Source: Neofusicoccum parvum (lineage: Eukaryota > Ascomycota > Dothideomycetes > Botryosphaeriales > Botryosphaeriaceae). Taken from it: a DNA stretch of 64,000 bases. Of this stretch, positions 1 through 9,501 are shown piece by piece. The notes under the pieces are model-generated. The model ran no database searches. It was not told the DNA's origin and saw only the letters and a program-made list of their open reading frames with translations. The stretch lies in contig CP087209.1 in NCBI GenBank assembly GCA_020912385.1, forward strand, positions 2,790,001 through 2,854,000. The letters run 5' to 3'. Each line of letters opens with the position of its first letter. Position 1 is the stretch's first letter. The position numbers were made by a program, and so were the translations under genes.

Positions 1-1
1 C

Positions 2-748
2 GAGAAGTCCGAGATTTTGATGCGACTTGAAGATATTCGCCAATCCGGGATATCATTTGCCCCTGAGATGGATGCCGATTCTAGCTCAAGCGCTGCCGCA
101 ACTCCCGCTGCAGGCCCGCCACCGAGTATAGGTGGCAGCACTCGTGCCGGGTGGGTCCACTATGCAAGGCCGTATGCTGATGATTCGGCGTTTGAGCTCA
201 TCCTGGAAGTGGCTGGCGAAGCAGCTCGGATCGATGTCCAGTCTATGCGCGCTACCTTCTACGGCGACACAAAGGCTCGCATATCCAGCCTATTCCAAGT
301 CATAGCCAGCAAAATGGGGCTTCCCGCAACTCAGCCCCTTGGGCTCATGATGCTACATACGGGCGGTGGTGTGGCAGCCCAGCCAGCAAGCCCTGCGAAC
401 TCTGGTGTGAGCGGCGACAGGGTCAAAATCGCCATCGGTCCTGAAGCCTTCATCGATCTCGATGGCACCCCTGTATCTATCGACAAACGAGATCGTGAAT
501 CTGGACAGTGGGGAGATCCAACTTCGAGCCTACTCTTACGGTTAAGAAAACCAAAGACGGACAATAAGAACGTCGTATTCGATGACACGGCCACGGAATG
601 GGTCATTTCTAGAGGTCACTGGAGACTGCGAGTTCAGCCTGCTCGCTATGACGGAGAGCCACGCGTCGAAGTCGTTATGCATGCCGTCAAGCTCGAGGCT
701 TACACCGGAGAAAGAGCTAGAAACGAGCGCAGGGGGTTTCTCGCGTAG
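2..748 (+). CDS. hypothetical protein, 5'-truncated by window edge
   Basis: The reading frame is open from base 2 (GAG AAG TCC GAG ATT TTG ATG) to a TAG at 746-748, so the ATG at 20 is probably internal and the true start lies outside the window. About 248 residues are visible. A Ser/Ala/Pro/Gly-rich linker sits at roughly residues 25-50, followed by a mixed alpha/beta-looking region. That region has conserved-looking stretches such as WVHYARPYADDSAFELILEV and VIEWVISRGHWRLRV-like strands near the C-terminus. I see no signal peptide, membrane segment or family motif that I recognise. It is read as one terminal exon. Confidence 0.55.
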   Translation, partial: EKSEILMRLEDIRQSGISFAPEMDADSSSSAAATPAAGPPPSIGGSTRAGWVHYARPYADDSAFELILEVAGEAARIDVQSMRATFYGDTKARISSLFQVIASKMGLPATQPLGLMMLHTGGGVAAQPASPANSGVSGDRVKIAIGPEAFIDLDGTPVSIDKRDRESGQWGDPTSSLLLRLRKPKTDNKNVVFDDTATEWVISRGHWRLRVQPARYDGEPRVEVVMHAVKLEAYTGERARNERRGFLA

Positions 749-1545
749 ATATTTTCTACTAGTGAGAGCGGTGCAGGTGTGTTTTGTTTCTTTTCCAACC
801 ACATCATGTCGCGATATCTTGTGTTTGTTTCCAGCCTTAGGCTTTTTTCTCTTTGTCCTTCCAGCATCGATGAGGAGTTGAAGATACCTGTTCACAAGCA
901 CTTGGACTGTGGATATTGCATTGTTGGCGGCTTTTGTCTTGAACATACAATTTCTTTGTGTTTCTGCATCGCCTCGAGACATCCTCTTTTCCAGTTTGTC
1001 TCTTGTGGATCATCCACTTGCATTGGTTGAACAGTGTTCCTATGGCTGCTAAAATCAAGGTCGTCTGTCCTGCAATCGCTAAACTACAAAGCAGTCAAAG
1101 TAGTCAAATCAGTCAATTCGTTCGAATTGCTGAACAGTCTCAGCATCTGCGCCAGTGTATCGCTCTGCTGTGAAACTGGCAGAACCAAACGCGGTAACGA
1201 AGCGAGCGTGCTCAACCGGTTGAACCAAATTTTGTCTCCGCGCATGTCTCTGGGCTTATTCGTCCGTGCTCGGAGCCACCATCACCGGAGTCGTTATCCG
1301 TGGGGTCGCCGCAGCGCTGTCTGAAGAATATAAGATCACTCCGGCCGCCATGTCAGCGCCTTCAGCGACAAGTTGACTACTTCCACTTCACATGATATCA
1401 CACAAATCTACACCGAAAAATGCGAGTAAAAAAGTGTCCCGGACTCCTTTCGGACGATCAAGGCTGTGCAAACCCCGGTTTTTCCTTCACACCGTAAGGT
1501 AAATTTCAAGCCTGCATGCATGTGCATTCACGTACTCGTTAGCTC

Positions 1546-1582
<37 letters not shown>

Positions 1583-1879
1583 AAACGCAAGACGACGGCG
1601 CTTCCTCGCGCTCTATACCTACTTTTCCTTTGCGCCGTGCATCCCCTTCTTGCGTCCACACTTCCGCGCTCCCACCCACCCGCGAACTATTACGTGCGAG
1701 AATCTTTCGCATTCCCCGTCTGCGACCGAACAACGCGCAAACAACTACTTTCCCTCTACAGTTCCTCGAGCATAAGAGAGCCTTCGGTCTTCGCTCTCCA
1801 TTCCAACGGGCTCTTCGAGAACCAGAAGTGCTCCCTTCAACGACTCCGAAAGTACTCCACTACCCGCCCTTGATTTGGG
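749..1879. other. intergenic, no convincing gene
   Basis: Short overlapping ORFs on both strands lack family motifs. The stretch is notable only for the homopolymer C run listed separately and a CT-rich region after it. Confidence 0.5.
1548..1581. repeat. homopolymeric C tract, 34 nt
   Basis: Thirty-four consecutive C residues on the + strand, counted directly. They are flanked by AGCTCGG and GAAACG. Such a tract is prone to slippage and to sequencing or assembly length error. Confidence 0.9.
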
Positions 1880-2569
1880 ATGCACCGAGCAAGCTATGTT
1901 GTCGAGGAAATAATTCCAGAATTTTTCGATGCTAGCTATGACAGTCCCGTATATACCTTCGCCGCCTTAGCCAACTGGGTGCAAGGAGACGTATATACCC
2001 TCCACGCGCATGACCCTTTACCCATTAGTAGGGCCGACACAGAGACATCAGTTGATTTCATTGTCGACTCGATGAAATATATATAGACAATTTCCAGCGG
2101 AGCCTATCAGAGAATTTCAGACACTATCACCCGGAGATCAAGGACGCCTTCTTCAAAAATGTGCAAGTGGTGCCGAAAACACGCTTTGGCCCATCGTCCT
2201 GCAATTCGACTTCGAGGACACCTTTGAGTGTTGGAGACGGACTATGGATCTCGAAAGATCTGTAACCCTGAGCCTTGGATAATTTACAACACTCGCGGTC
2301 CGGAGCGGCGGCGAACTTTGGACAGCAATCACGCCATTCGCAGGAAGAGAATGGGTCCTTTCATCGAACATTCGCATTGTTAAAGCAACTCTATTTTTGG
2401 ACAATTCGGCTCCTCTGCACAAAGAACCACCCCTGGAGACTATCACTTCGAGCTTCATGTCTGCATCGTTCATTATTTGATAAAGAACAATGTTGAGAGG
2501 AATGGTCTTGGCTTCGACCGGGGATCATATAAATGGCTGCCACTGACCGTCTCTAATCATCCTCCCTAA
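1880..2569 (+). pseudogene. possible decayed gene with frame changes
   Basis: An ATG at 1880 opens a protein-like frame (MHRASYVVEEIIPEFFDASY...) that stops at 2084-2086 within an ATATAT run. The frame then continues one step over, from about 2076 (RQFPAEPIREFQTLSPGDQG...), reads through to a TAA at 2280-2282, resumes in the same frame (FTTLAVRSGGELWTAITPF...), and shifts again near the TTTTT at 2395. It finishes in the original frame (DYHFELHVCIVHYLIKNN...) with TAA at 2567-2569. Two shifts plus one in-frame stop suggest a relic. An intron-based reading is possible (GT at about 2262 to AG at about 2326) but gives a less protein-like C-terminus. No family is recognised. Confidence 0.35.
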
Positions 2570-2782
2570 ACTCCTTCAGAATTAATGACCAAACCCTACA
2601 AAAAACAGCCTACCCAATCGTTTCCTTTGCTCCTCATCCCCGAACGTATTCGCGACGCTCTCGGAATCGCGCCGCGCGTCCACGACTCTCATTGACCCTT
2701 GAGCATCCCATTCCGTTTTTCTCAGCAGGTAGTTCGCTCACCTGGTATATCTTTACGCGGTAATTTCTGGAAAAGACTCATT

Positions 2783-4789
2783 ATGGAAAGCTCCGACGTG
2801 CGCTTCCACCATAACACAATCCCGACTGAGCATGCCGACGCGATAGTTGCATGGCTGCGAGGCACCGCCTGGGTTTACAAAAGAAGATGTGTAGACCCGA
2901 GAAACGCGGACTTCGGAGTTGTTGCTACATGGTGGGAGTTGAATGACCCAGTGCGACAGAACTACGCTAACCACACAACACAGCGCCTTAGCAACATAGA
3001 GGGAGAGAGGAGGAGCGCGGAGTTCCTGGACACGATCCGAAAGTACTTCAAACCAACGAACAACGCGTTCGATGAAAAGTATACGGAGCTCCGCGCAGAT
3101 ATACTCATCAAAGAGCCCCAAGGCGTGCCAGCGTGGTTCGCCCGCCTCCTCCTAAGCCAAAACATCTTCGAGGACGATGTCAAGAACGAATGCATTAACT
3201 TCTTGAAGTTATGCTTCGACGTCGCCAACGCCCTTGATGGGTTTCCTCGCAAGTATGGAGATGCGCTTTCTGCTCTCGCCATGGAAATTATTCAATTCCA
3301 GCGCCGACGCTCTTTTTTTGCCGCGCTCAAAGAGAACCTCCTCCAGCAACCACTCGTTCTACAACCCTTCAAGCTCGGGAGCCTCCCAGAAGAGTTCGAA
3401 GTGAAGGTTTGCGAGCAGTTGCTCTTAGGCAAGGCCAGGAAGGTCTACATCGGCGATCTTCCCTGCGGCTCGGAGCTCTCTTCTTCTCCTCTAGCCAGCC
3501 GCACACAATATAGCCTCCCCGGCTGGGGAGATGAGGCATATGAGACGACCTACTCCGCCTCCCAGGATCGCGAGAGGCATGTGTCGGCCGGCCTAGCTGC
3601 CCAGGTTCTTTTAGTCAACAAACGTTTCAGGAGGGCTGGCGTGAGGGTGCTGTACGGCTCGAACCACTTCAAGTTCGTCGGCAGCCCGAACGCAACGCTG
3701 GCCTTCTTGCACGACCGCTGCCAGAACGAAGGCTTCCAGCATCCCCTCCAGCTCATCAAAACGGTTTCCCAATTGTATAACATGGAAACGCTCGTTGGCG
3801 CCGAGGGGGTCTTCACTCCGCGCACGAGGATCGGCCACTTCCGCCGTGTGATGTCGATCCTGCACCACCAGATGACTGGTCTTCGACGCTGCACTCTCGT
3901 CATCTCTTCGCACTGGTGGGCCCTCTCTGGCTGGGAGGATGGTGCCGAGGCTGTGTTCTCGCAACAGGGCCTGTGCCAAACGGACAGGGAGCAGGTGGCT
4001 GAGCAGAACGCCGCACCATACCGCACCCCCCGGAATTTCCTGCAGAACTTCGCGCGTCTTTCATCTGGCGCAAAGAAGGACAAGCGGTGGGTAGGTCAGG
4101 ACGTTGGCGTCAAGGCAGCCCTCCGCATACAAGGTGCAGGACAAGCACCGGAGAGGATGGGGCTTGTGGAAGAGCTGAACAGCATCATCGCACGGAATAC
4201 ACAAGAAAGAGTGTACGACGCTGAGGATCGAGGCTGCACCTGCAACTCGTTGGAAGACCTGTCGATTCAAGACGACGCTTCACAACCAGGACAGCCATCG
4301 AAACCGCGCTCGCTATACGACTCTTGCATGTGGAAGGCGAAGGATGATTATCACTCTTCCGCACCTGGAGATATCATCATCTCGGCAAATGAGACCTCCA
4401 AACCGGAGAAACCCCCCAAGAAACTTCCCAGCACGCTTGACATAGAAGCACGCAGGGCAGAGCTGCACCATCCCGCACCTACAGACAGAGTCCGGGTCCG
4501 GTGGATGCCGAGGGACAAGCCCGAGGCCAACCAGATCCGCACAGTGGTGCTTGAGGAGTTGAGGACCAACTTCGAGGGAACACAGCACTGGGTCCAAACC
4601 GAAGAGATCCACTTCGACAAAGCATTCGACTGCTGGGTCTCTTTCGGTGACGGCAATGTTGATTGGGGCAAAGTCCGAGAGGCAAGCCAGCGTCTCTCCA
4701 AGATTCAAGCGGCCAGGAAGACGAAAAAGCAGAGGCAGCGGAAAAACCAAAGGCAAAAAAAGATGGAGAGCGGCAACGCCGAGGTGTGA
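2783..4789 (+). CDS. F-box-like domain hypothetical protein with basic C-terminus
   Basis: Single-exon protein of 668 residues; ATG at 2783 is the first Met of the frame (the frame is open upstream, but only from a TTG). Around residues 210-300 the run 'LPEEFEVKVCEQLLLGKARKV ... LLVNKRFRRAGVRVLYGSNHFKF' has the look of the large fungal families in which a degenerate F-box precedes an 'xLYGxNxF' motif (DUF7730-like); this is by pattern memory. The middle has Trp-rich segments (ISSHWWALSGWED). The last 35 residues are Lys/Arg/Gln-rich, possibly a coiled coil or nuclear signal. It is expected to be an adaptor or substrate-recognition type protein, but no enzymatic motif is seen. Confidence 0.75.
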   Translation: MESSDVRFHHNTIPTEHADAIVAWLRGTAWVYKRRCVDPRNADFGVVATWWELNDPVRQNYANHTTQRLSNIEGERRSAEFLDTIRKYFKPTNNAFDEKYTELRADILIKEPQGVPAWFARLLLSQNIFEDDVKNECINFLKLCFDVANALDGFPRKYGDALSALAMEIIQFQRRRSFFAALKENLLQQPLVLQPFKLGSLPEEFEVKVCEQLLLGKARKVYIGDLPCGSELSSSPLASRTQYSLPGWGDEAYETTYSASQDRERHVSAGLAAQVLLVNKRFRRAGVRVLYGSNHFKFVGSPNATLAFLHDRCQNEGFQHPLQLIKTVSQLYNMETLVGAEGVFTPRTRIGHFRRVMSILHHQMTGLRRCTLVISSHWWALSGWEDGAEAVFSQQGLCQTDREQVAEQNAAPYRTPRNFLQNFARLSSGAKKDKRWVGQDVGVKAALRIQGAGQAPERMGLVEELNSIIARNTQERVYDAEDRGCTCNSLEDLSIQDDASQPGQPSKPRSLYDSCMWKAKDDYHSSAPGDIIISANETSKPEKPPKKLPSTLDIEARRAELHHPAPTDRVRVRWMPRDKPEANQIRTVVLEELRTNFEGTQHWVQTEEIHFDKAFDCWVSFGDGNVDWGKVREASQRLSKIQAARKTKKQRQRKNQRQKKMESGNAEV

Positions 4790-5252
4790 TGCACTTTGTC
4801 ATCATTCGACTTTCTTGCAGGATTTATAGCAAGCCGCTGGCGGCTGCTATATGCCGGGGGTTTAGTCGTGGTATTGTGTGGGTAGAAGCTGTGCGTAGGA
4901 TTCCTATACGACAAGAAATTAAACACATCAGCTCCATGCAGAGCGTAGTAGTTCCGTGAGAAAAAAAAAAAAAAGCCGAATGTGAGAGTGAGACCGCACC
5001 ATAAGCCATGAAAAGGTGCATCGCACACCGCGACCATTAACTAATCTAGCAGTTGGATTTATAATGCCAACCACGTGTGCTCACAAAGCTGCGGACCGGC
5101 GGGGCAGCTGATGTGAGACGGAGCACACGGAAAGCAGCAAAGCGTCAACCACCGAAGCGACGTAGATTAGCGTCAATACAGATAAATAGATCAGTGACCT
5201 CGTGGAATTCCTTCATAGTCATCCGGACCAGCGCCCACCCTCTCCAGTGAAC
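4790..5252. other. intergenic
   Basis: 3' flank of the F-box-like gene and promoter of the metallo-beta-lactamase gene. It holds a 14-15 nt A run near 4961-4974 and nothing else recognisable. Confidence 0.5.
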
Positions 5253-6408
5253 ATGTCGGCATCCGAGTCAATGCAAAAGCTACCCGAACCCCGTTCGCGG
5301 GATGCATTCGTCTCCATCCGCCCATTCAGCACTGGCTTGCTGACAGCACCCCTGGGTATTCTCGTCGACGGCCTCACCGGCGAACAGGAAAGCACATCGT
5401 GGCGCTTCTTCCTCGAGCACGCCGGGACTGGCACGAAATTCTGGTTCGACATGGGCCTTGGTCCTGTAAGTCGCCCGCTCCTGCTCCCACACCCTGTCGT
5501 ACCCGCTTCTTCGCCTCGTCCATCTATCCACCCAACGCGCTACTTCCTGCACCATCACACATCTAAGTAACACCTCCACCCACCACAGGACCTCGCCGAC
5601 TACCCGCCCCAAGTTCAGTCCTTCATGCACCCCCTCTTCTCCACGCGCCCCGCCCCCAACACCCCGGCCGACGACCACGCCGCCCTCTCCATCGCTCCCT
5701 CCGCCGTCACCTACGTCATCGCCAGCCACGCGCAGTGAGTCCCCGCCCCGCCCCGCCCCCCCTCCAACCCCACCCCACTCACCCGCCCGCCCACCGCACA
5801 GCTGGGACCACATGATCCCGCTCGGCCCCTACTTCGACGGCGCGACGACGACGCTCGTGTGCGGGCCGGGCACGCTCGCCATGACCGGCGCGCGCGGCAC
5901 GCACCCCACCACGCCGTCCTCGCTCTACGACGGCCGCGTCTGGGACCCGGCCGCCGCCGACGTGCCCGTGCGCGAGGTCGACGACCTGATCGCGGCCCGC
6001 GGCGGCGAAGCCCGCTGGCAGCCGCTGGCCGCCTTCGACCGCGCCTACGACTTCTTCGGCGACGGCAGCTTCTGGCTGCTCGACGCCCCCGGCCACCTGC
6101 CCGGCAACCTGGCGGCGCTGGCGCGCGTGCGGGCGAGGGCGGATGGTGCCGGAGAAGGCGGCGACGCGGATTACAGGTGGGTGCTGCTGGGTGGGGATTG
6201 CGCGCACTGCAGGCATCTGGTCGAGCATCCGGACGCGCCGTTCGGGACGGTGGATGTGGGGGGCGGCGGGGGCGGCGAGACGATCCATGAGGATCCGGTG
6301 AGGGCGAGGGAGACTATTAGGAAGATTGCGGAACTGAGGGAGGTGGATGGGAGGGTGAGGGTTTGGTTGGGCCATTCGGTGGAGTTGGAGGGGGTGGAGG
6401 AGTTGTGA
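5253..6408 (+). CDS. metallo-beta-lactamase-fold hydrolase
   Basis: Three exons, 5253-5465, 5589-5734 and 5802-6408, give 321 residues with all phases consistent. Introns are GTAAGT...CACAG and GTGAGT...CACAG. The second splice creates the zinc-binding motif S-H-A-H-W-D-H (HxHxDH), the signature of the superfamily. Downstream are 'LDAPGHLPGNL' (the GHxxG histidine) and 'LLGGDCAHCRHL' (the D/C...H region). The overall layout resembles N-acyl-homoserine-lactonase-like and other fungal MBL hydrolases. The substrate cannot be told from sequence. There is no signal peptide, so it is likely cytosolic. The start at 5253 is the first ATG of the frame. The third exon is markedly GC-rich. Confidence 0.85.
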
Positions 6409-6617
6409 GATTTTGTGAGGAAAGTTGCGTCTTTCTGGTAGATTTTGTAAGATTGTAGACGACATATGACTGTGTTTGAAGTCATAATGTCAAACTAGAC
6501 ACATCCACACTCACACTGTAGAGTAATGACACTGAGCAATTTCGTGAAAAAGAAAAAGAGAAAGAAGAAAAGCAGACGGAATCCTGCTGACACAGCGGAA
6601 AGGTGTAAAAAGAAATT

Positions 6618-6824
6618 CGACCGGTACGGGAGTCTAGAGTGATGTTAGCACACTGGACGACATCATGAATGGAACGTGTAGAACTTACCGAACCCGCAAC
6701 CTTACCCTTACCACAGCACGAAGCCGAATCTAATCTATAGCATGAGCATACTGGGAAGGGCGACCAGTTGCTTGATACTAATGAAATTAGGAGGGGTACG
6801 CTCTGCCAATTGCGCTAACCGGCC
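6618..6824 (-). tRNA. tRNA-Arg (CCU) with anticodon-loop intron and T-loop GT-AG intron
   Basis: On the minus strand, exons 6824-6788, 6708-6689 and 6633-6618 join into a 73-nt cloverleaf. The acceptor stem is GGCCGGT/ACCGGTC (one G-U), the anticodon stem TACCC/GGGTA and the T stem GCGGG/CCCGT; the D stem GCGC/GAGC has one mismatch. The anticodon loop C-T-CCT-A-A gives CCU, Arg. Intron 1 (6787-6709, 79 nt) lies at the canonical place after position 37, and G at its -3 position can pair with C32. Intron 2 (6688-6634, 55 nt) begins GTAAGT, contains GCTAAC 15-20 nt before its end and ends TAG. It separates TTCG from ACT of the T-loop and interrupts the B box. A T run (6611-6607) follows as Pol III terminator. 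The discriminator base is G. Confidence 0.85.
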
Positions 6825-6969
6825 AGTTTGATGAAGGAGGAGGCGGCTTTTCGGGCAGATGTACGCAGAATTGTGTTGAGCCGGTGTTTGACCTGGCAAA
6901 CACAAAGTGCACATGAACACTCATGGCTTCAAGGAGCAAGGGCTAAACCCCCCAAAAAGAAAAACCAAC

Positions 6970-7175
6970 TGACCGATGCGGGACTCTACGTCTTTGTTGG
7001 CAACAAACTCCCTGCAAAGCCCAAACTTGAGGACTCACCGAGCCCGCAACCTCGCCTTGTGCAGTAGTTCCAGTTCCAGGACATCAGGGTATGCTACTTG
7101 AAGCAGGCGAATCCGCGCCCGAGCCTGTTGTGAGACTATAGAAGAGGCGTGCGCTGCCAATTGCGCCAATCGGCC
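6970..7175 (-). tRNA. tRNA-Arg (UCU) with anticodon-loop intron and T-loop GT-AG intron
   Basis: Paralogue of the tRNA gene 145 bp downstream. On the minus strand, exons 7175-7139, 7058-7039 and 6985-6970 join into 73 nt. The acceptor stem is GGCCGAT/ATCGGTC, D stem GCGC/GCGC, anticodon stem CGCCT/AGGCG and T stem GCGGG/CCCGC. The only non-Watson-Crick pair among these is G2-T71. The anticodon loop C-T-TCT-A-A gives UCU, Arg. Intron 1 (7138-7059, 80 nt) sits after position 37. Intron 2 (7038-6986, 53 nt) runs GTGAGT...GCCAAC...GTAG and splits the T-loop at the same point (57/58) as its neighbour, although the intron sequences are not alike. Two T runs (6964-6960, 6958-6954) follow. The A box TGGCGCAATTGG is intact. 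Confidence 0.85.
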
Positions 7176-7591
7176 GTCTTTGGGTATCAAGGATGCCGGT
7201 CTTTGAAGCCTATGTATCAGAGTTGAGCAGAAGATAACACAACTCAAGTCCAGGAACGCATGAATGAATATGATTGTACCGAAATGAGTGTCACTGTACG
7301 AAAAATGTGTGATGCAGGCAAATTTGGTGACGAAGGAGCTGGGCGGGGTGCAAGAAAATGTTCGAAGACAATCCGCCACTCGAGAATGTTCGGTGTGTAC
7401 AATTTCCCATATTCCTTCCATACTGAGACCCGAGTTTTCAATTTCGGAATGAATAAGAAACAGAAGAAACAAGCCAAAGGTATCCCATCAAGAGTGATTA
7501 AAAAAGCAGGTCATTACTCATCAATCCAATCGAATCCAAGCCCTACCCTCCACGCTGTTGTTTGTGAAGGGCAGACGGACCCGTGCCGCAC
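7176..7591. other. intergenic
   Basis: Between the tRNA pair and the 3' end of the sulfotransferase-like gene. I see no gene; the short ORFs on both strands look random. Confidence 0.5.
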
Positions 7592-9429
7592 CTACACCCT
7601 CATGGCGAACTGCTTGAGGTATTCGTAGTCGGCAACGTTCGCGTCGACGGTGTCCTTGATGACCTTTGCGCCCTCCTCGCCGAACTTCTTGACCCACTCG
7701 GCATAGAGCTCGTCATCGGGTTTCGGGATCTTCTTCTTTTCGATCAGCGATGTCAATATGTCTGTTCAAAGAGAATGGAGGAGGATAATAATAAATCAAG
7801 CCGTTCCTTCCCAGCTCAAACCGCAGCCGCAAAAAGCAGTCCCCTCGTCGCCGACATTACTCTTTCATTCGCATCCTCGAATCCACGCAAACACTCGTGA
7901 TGATCGAACTGATAGATGGAAGATAGGTGTACGGAAGACAGAGGAGAAGGATTTTCGCGACCGAGAGGTCTGGTCGGGAAGAAACAGCATGTCAACTCAC
8001 CTGGGCGCGGGGCTTCAGATCCCTCGAGTCGATGGCATCCTCGTGGAATCCCTTCCACTTCTCGAACTTCTCCTTCGCGATGCGATGGTCCTCCTCGTTG
8101 TCCCAGTTGAGCATCTCCGGGCTGTACTCGATGCCGACGCTCTTGCAGTAGGTCGAGATGATGCCGGCCGGGTCGTCCAGCAGGTCGTCGGCGTCGATGA
8201 CGCAGATCTCGACGGGCTCGGCGCCGTAGGGCGGAGTGACATGGGTGCCGTTGGCCTCGCCGTTCGGCTCGTTCTCCTGGCCGGCGACCTTGGGGCCGAC
8301 GAGGCCGATGCTCTTCAGGTAGTCGAAGGTGCGGCGCAGCTCGTCGTAGCCGGCCTCGGACGGCATGAAGTTGTAGAAGCCGGTGACGTCGTCGAGCGGC
8401 GGCACGGTGCAGCGGAAGTAGGAGGGGATGCTGTTGCGCGGGTGGCGGATCAAGAAGGTCCAGTGGAACTTGCTGAGCAGCTCCGTCGGCACCACGGTCG
8501 GGTTGCCCGCCTCGACAACGGTGGGGTAGGGATACGGAGGCACGGTGGCCTCGTGCATCTCGACCTTGGCCTCATGGCTCACCCCATTCGGCGCGGCGGC
8601 GGTGTCGCCGTTGGGGACAGCGGTGGTGCCGTGGGCGCTGTCCACGCGGGCGTGGGCGTTGGTTTTGGCGAGGTCGGTGCCCACGCCGCGCTTGTACTGG
8701 ACGAGGGATGACGCAATCGACGCCGGCTTGTGCTCCGGCGGCACCAGGTAGTGCGTGATGTCCTTGATGAAGAGCCTCTTGCCCTGTTGCCCGGTAAGTA
8801 CATGTCGAGACCTCGCAATCGCGAGGCTGCGGGCTCCCGCGCTGGCCGCCGGGCCGAAAAAGGAAATGTGCAGGTCGGGGGTTTTTCGTCTGCGCAGGTT
8901 GAGCTGCGGACCTTCGCGAGGCTGTAGCGAGTAGTATCATGACCGAGCACCGTTGAGGCACAGAGAGCACAGAACGCCATGTGTGTGAGGTCGGGGGTTT
9001 TGGAAAAGTAGTTTTATTTTTTCTTTTTTCCCGTGATCTTCTGGGAACGCAACGGATGACGCAGACAAAGGAGAAGGGGCGCAAGGCCGAGGGCACGGCG
9101 TCTTGCTGCTGGGGGGAAGGGATCCAACCTCAGTGTTCTCACGGTCTATTCGGTCGAAGATGGTCCTGTAGGTGCTCTCCTCGAAGCCGCTCTCCGCTCG
9201 CGCTTTCTCGTCGGCCTCGTAGCGCTCACTAAGCCTTTCGGGGCCAAAGTAGAAGGCGTCTCCGAAGGGCTCGTGGACGCACTGCAGCGTGTCCCGGCAC
9301 GTCATAAAGACCTGCGGTGGAACAGGGCGTCAGTGAAGGGCAGGGCATCCGGCGGGGGGGACTAACGCGCTCAAAGGCGGTCGAGCAGGCCCGCGGGTGG
9401 GTTGCGGTGAAGATTGGCTTCTTCGACAT
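7592..9429 (-). CDS. sulfotransferase-like P-loop protein
   Basis: Four exons: 9429-9367, 9311-9129, 8783-8001 and 7735-7592 (390 residues if the last acceptor is right). The N-terminus MSKKPIFTATHPRACSTAFERVF carries the fungal sulfotransferase-type 5'-phosphosulfate loop. 'FLIRHPRNSIPSYFRC' at the middle matches the 3'-phosphate-binding RxxxxxxxS motif. 'ICVIDADDLLDDPAGIISTYC' and 'WKGFHEDAID' are typical of the C-terminal half. It would transfer sulfate from PAPS to an unknown acceptor, if active. Intron 2 is long (345 nt). The last intron has a clear GTGAGT donor; the acceptor at 7736 (AAAAG) was chosen because it keeps phase and gives '...LKPRAQKKIPKPDDELY'. The nearby CAG at about 7752 would bring a stop. 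It is cytosolic, with no signal peptide. Confidence 0.8.
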
Positions 9430-9494
9430 GGCGCAGGTACGTTGGGAGTGCTGGCTGGGGAGCGCCGACTGTGAGCGTGGCGGCGGCGGCGCAG

Positions 9495-9501
9495 TTTATA
9501 T
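9495..9501 (-). promoter_or_regulatory. TATA-like box of sulfotransferase-like gene
   Basis: ATATAAA on the minus strand about 66 nt upstream of the ATG at 9429. Position and sequence only. Confidence 0.35.

Noticed and set aside
1466..1873. ORF with a polyproline tract
   Set aside because: The prolines come from the C homopolymer; no other protein-like features, and an equally long antisense poly-Gly frame exists.
7758..8711. + strand ORF of 317 codons
   Set aside because: Antisense of the sulfotransferase-like exon 3, which holds the family motifs.
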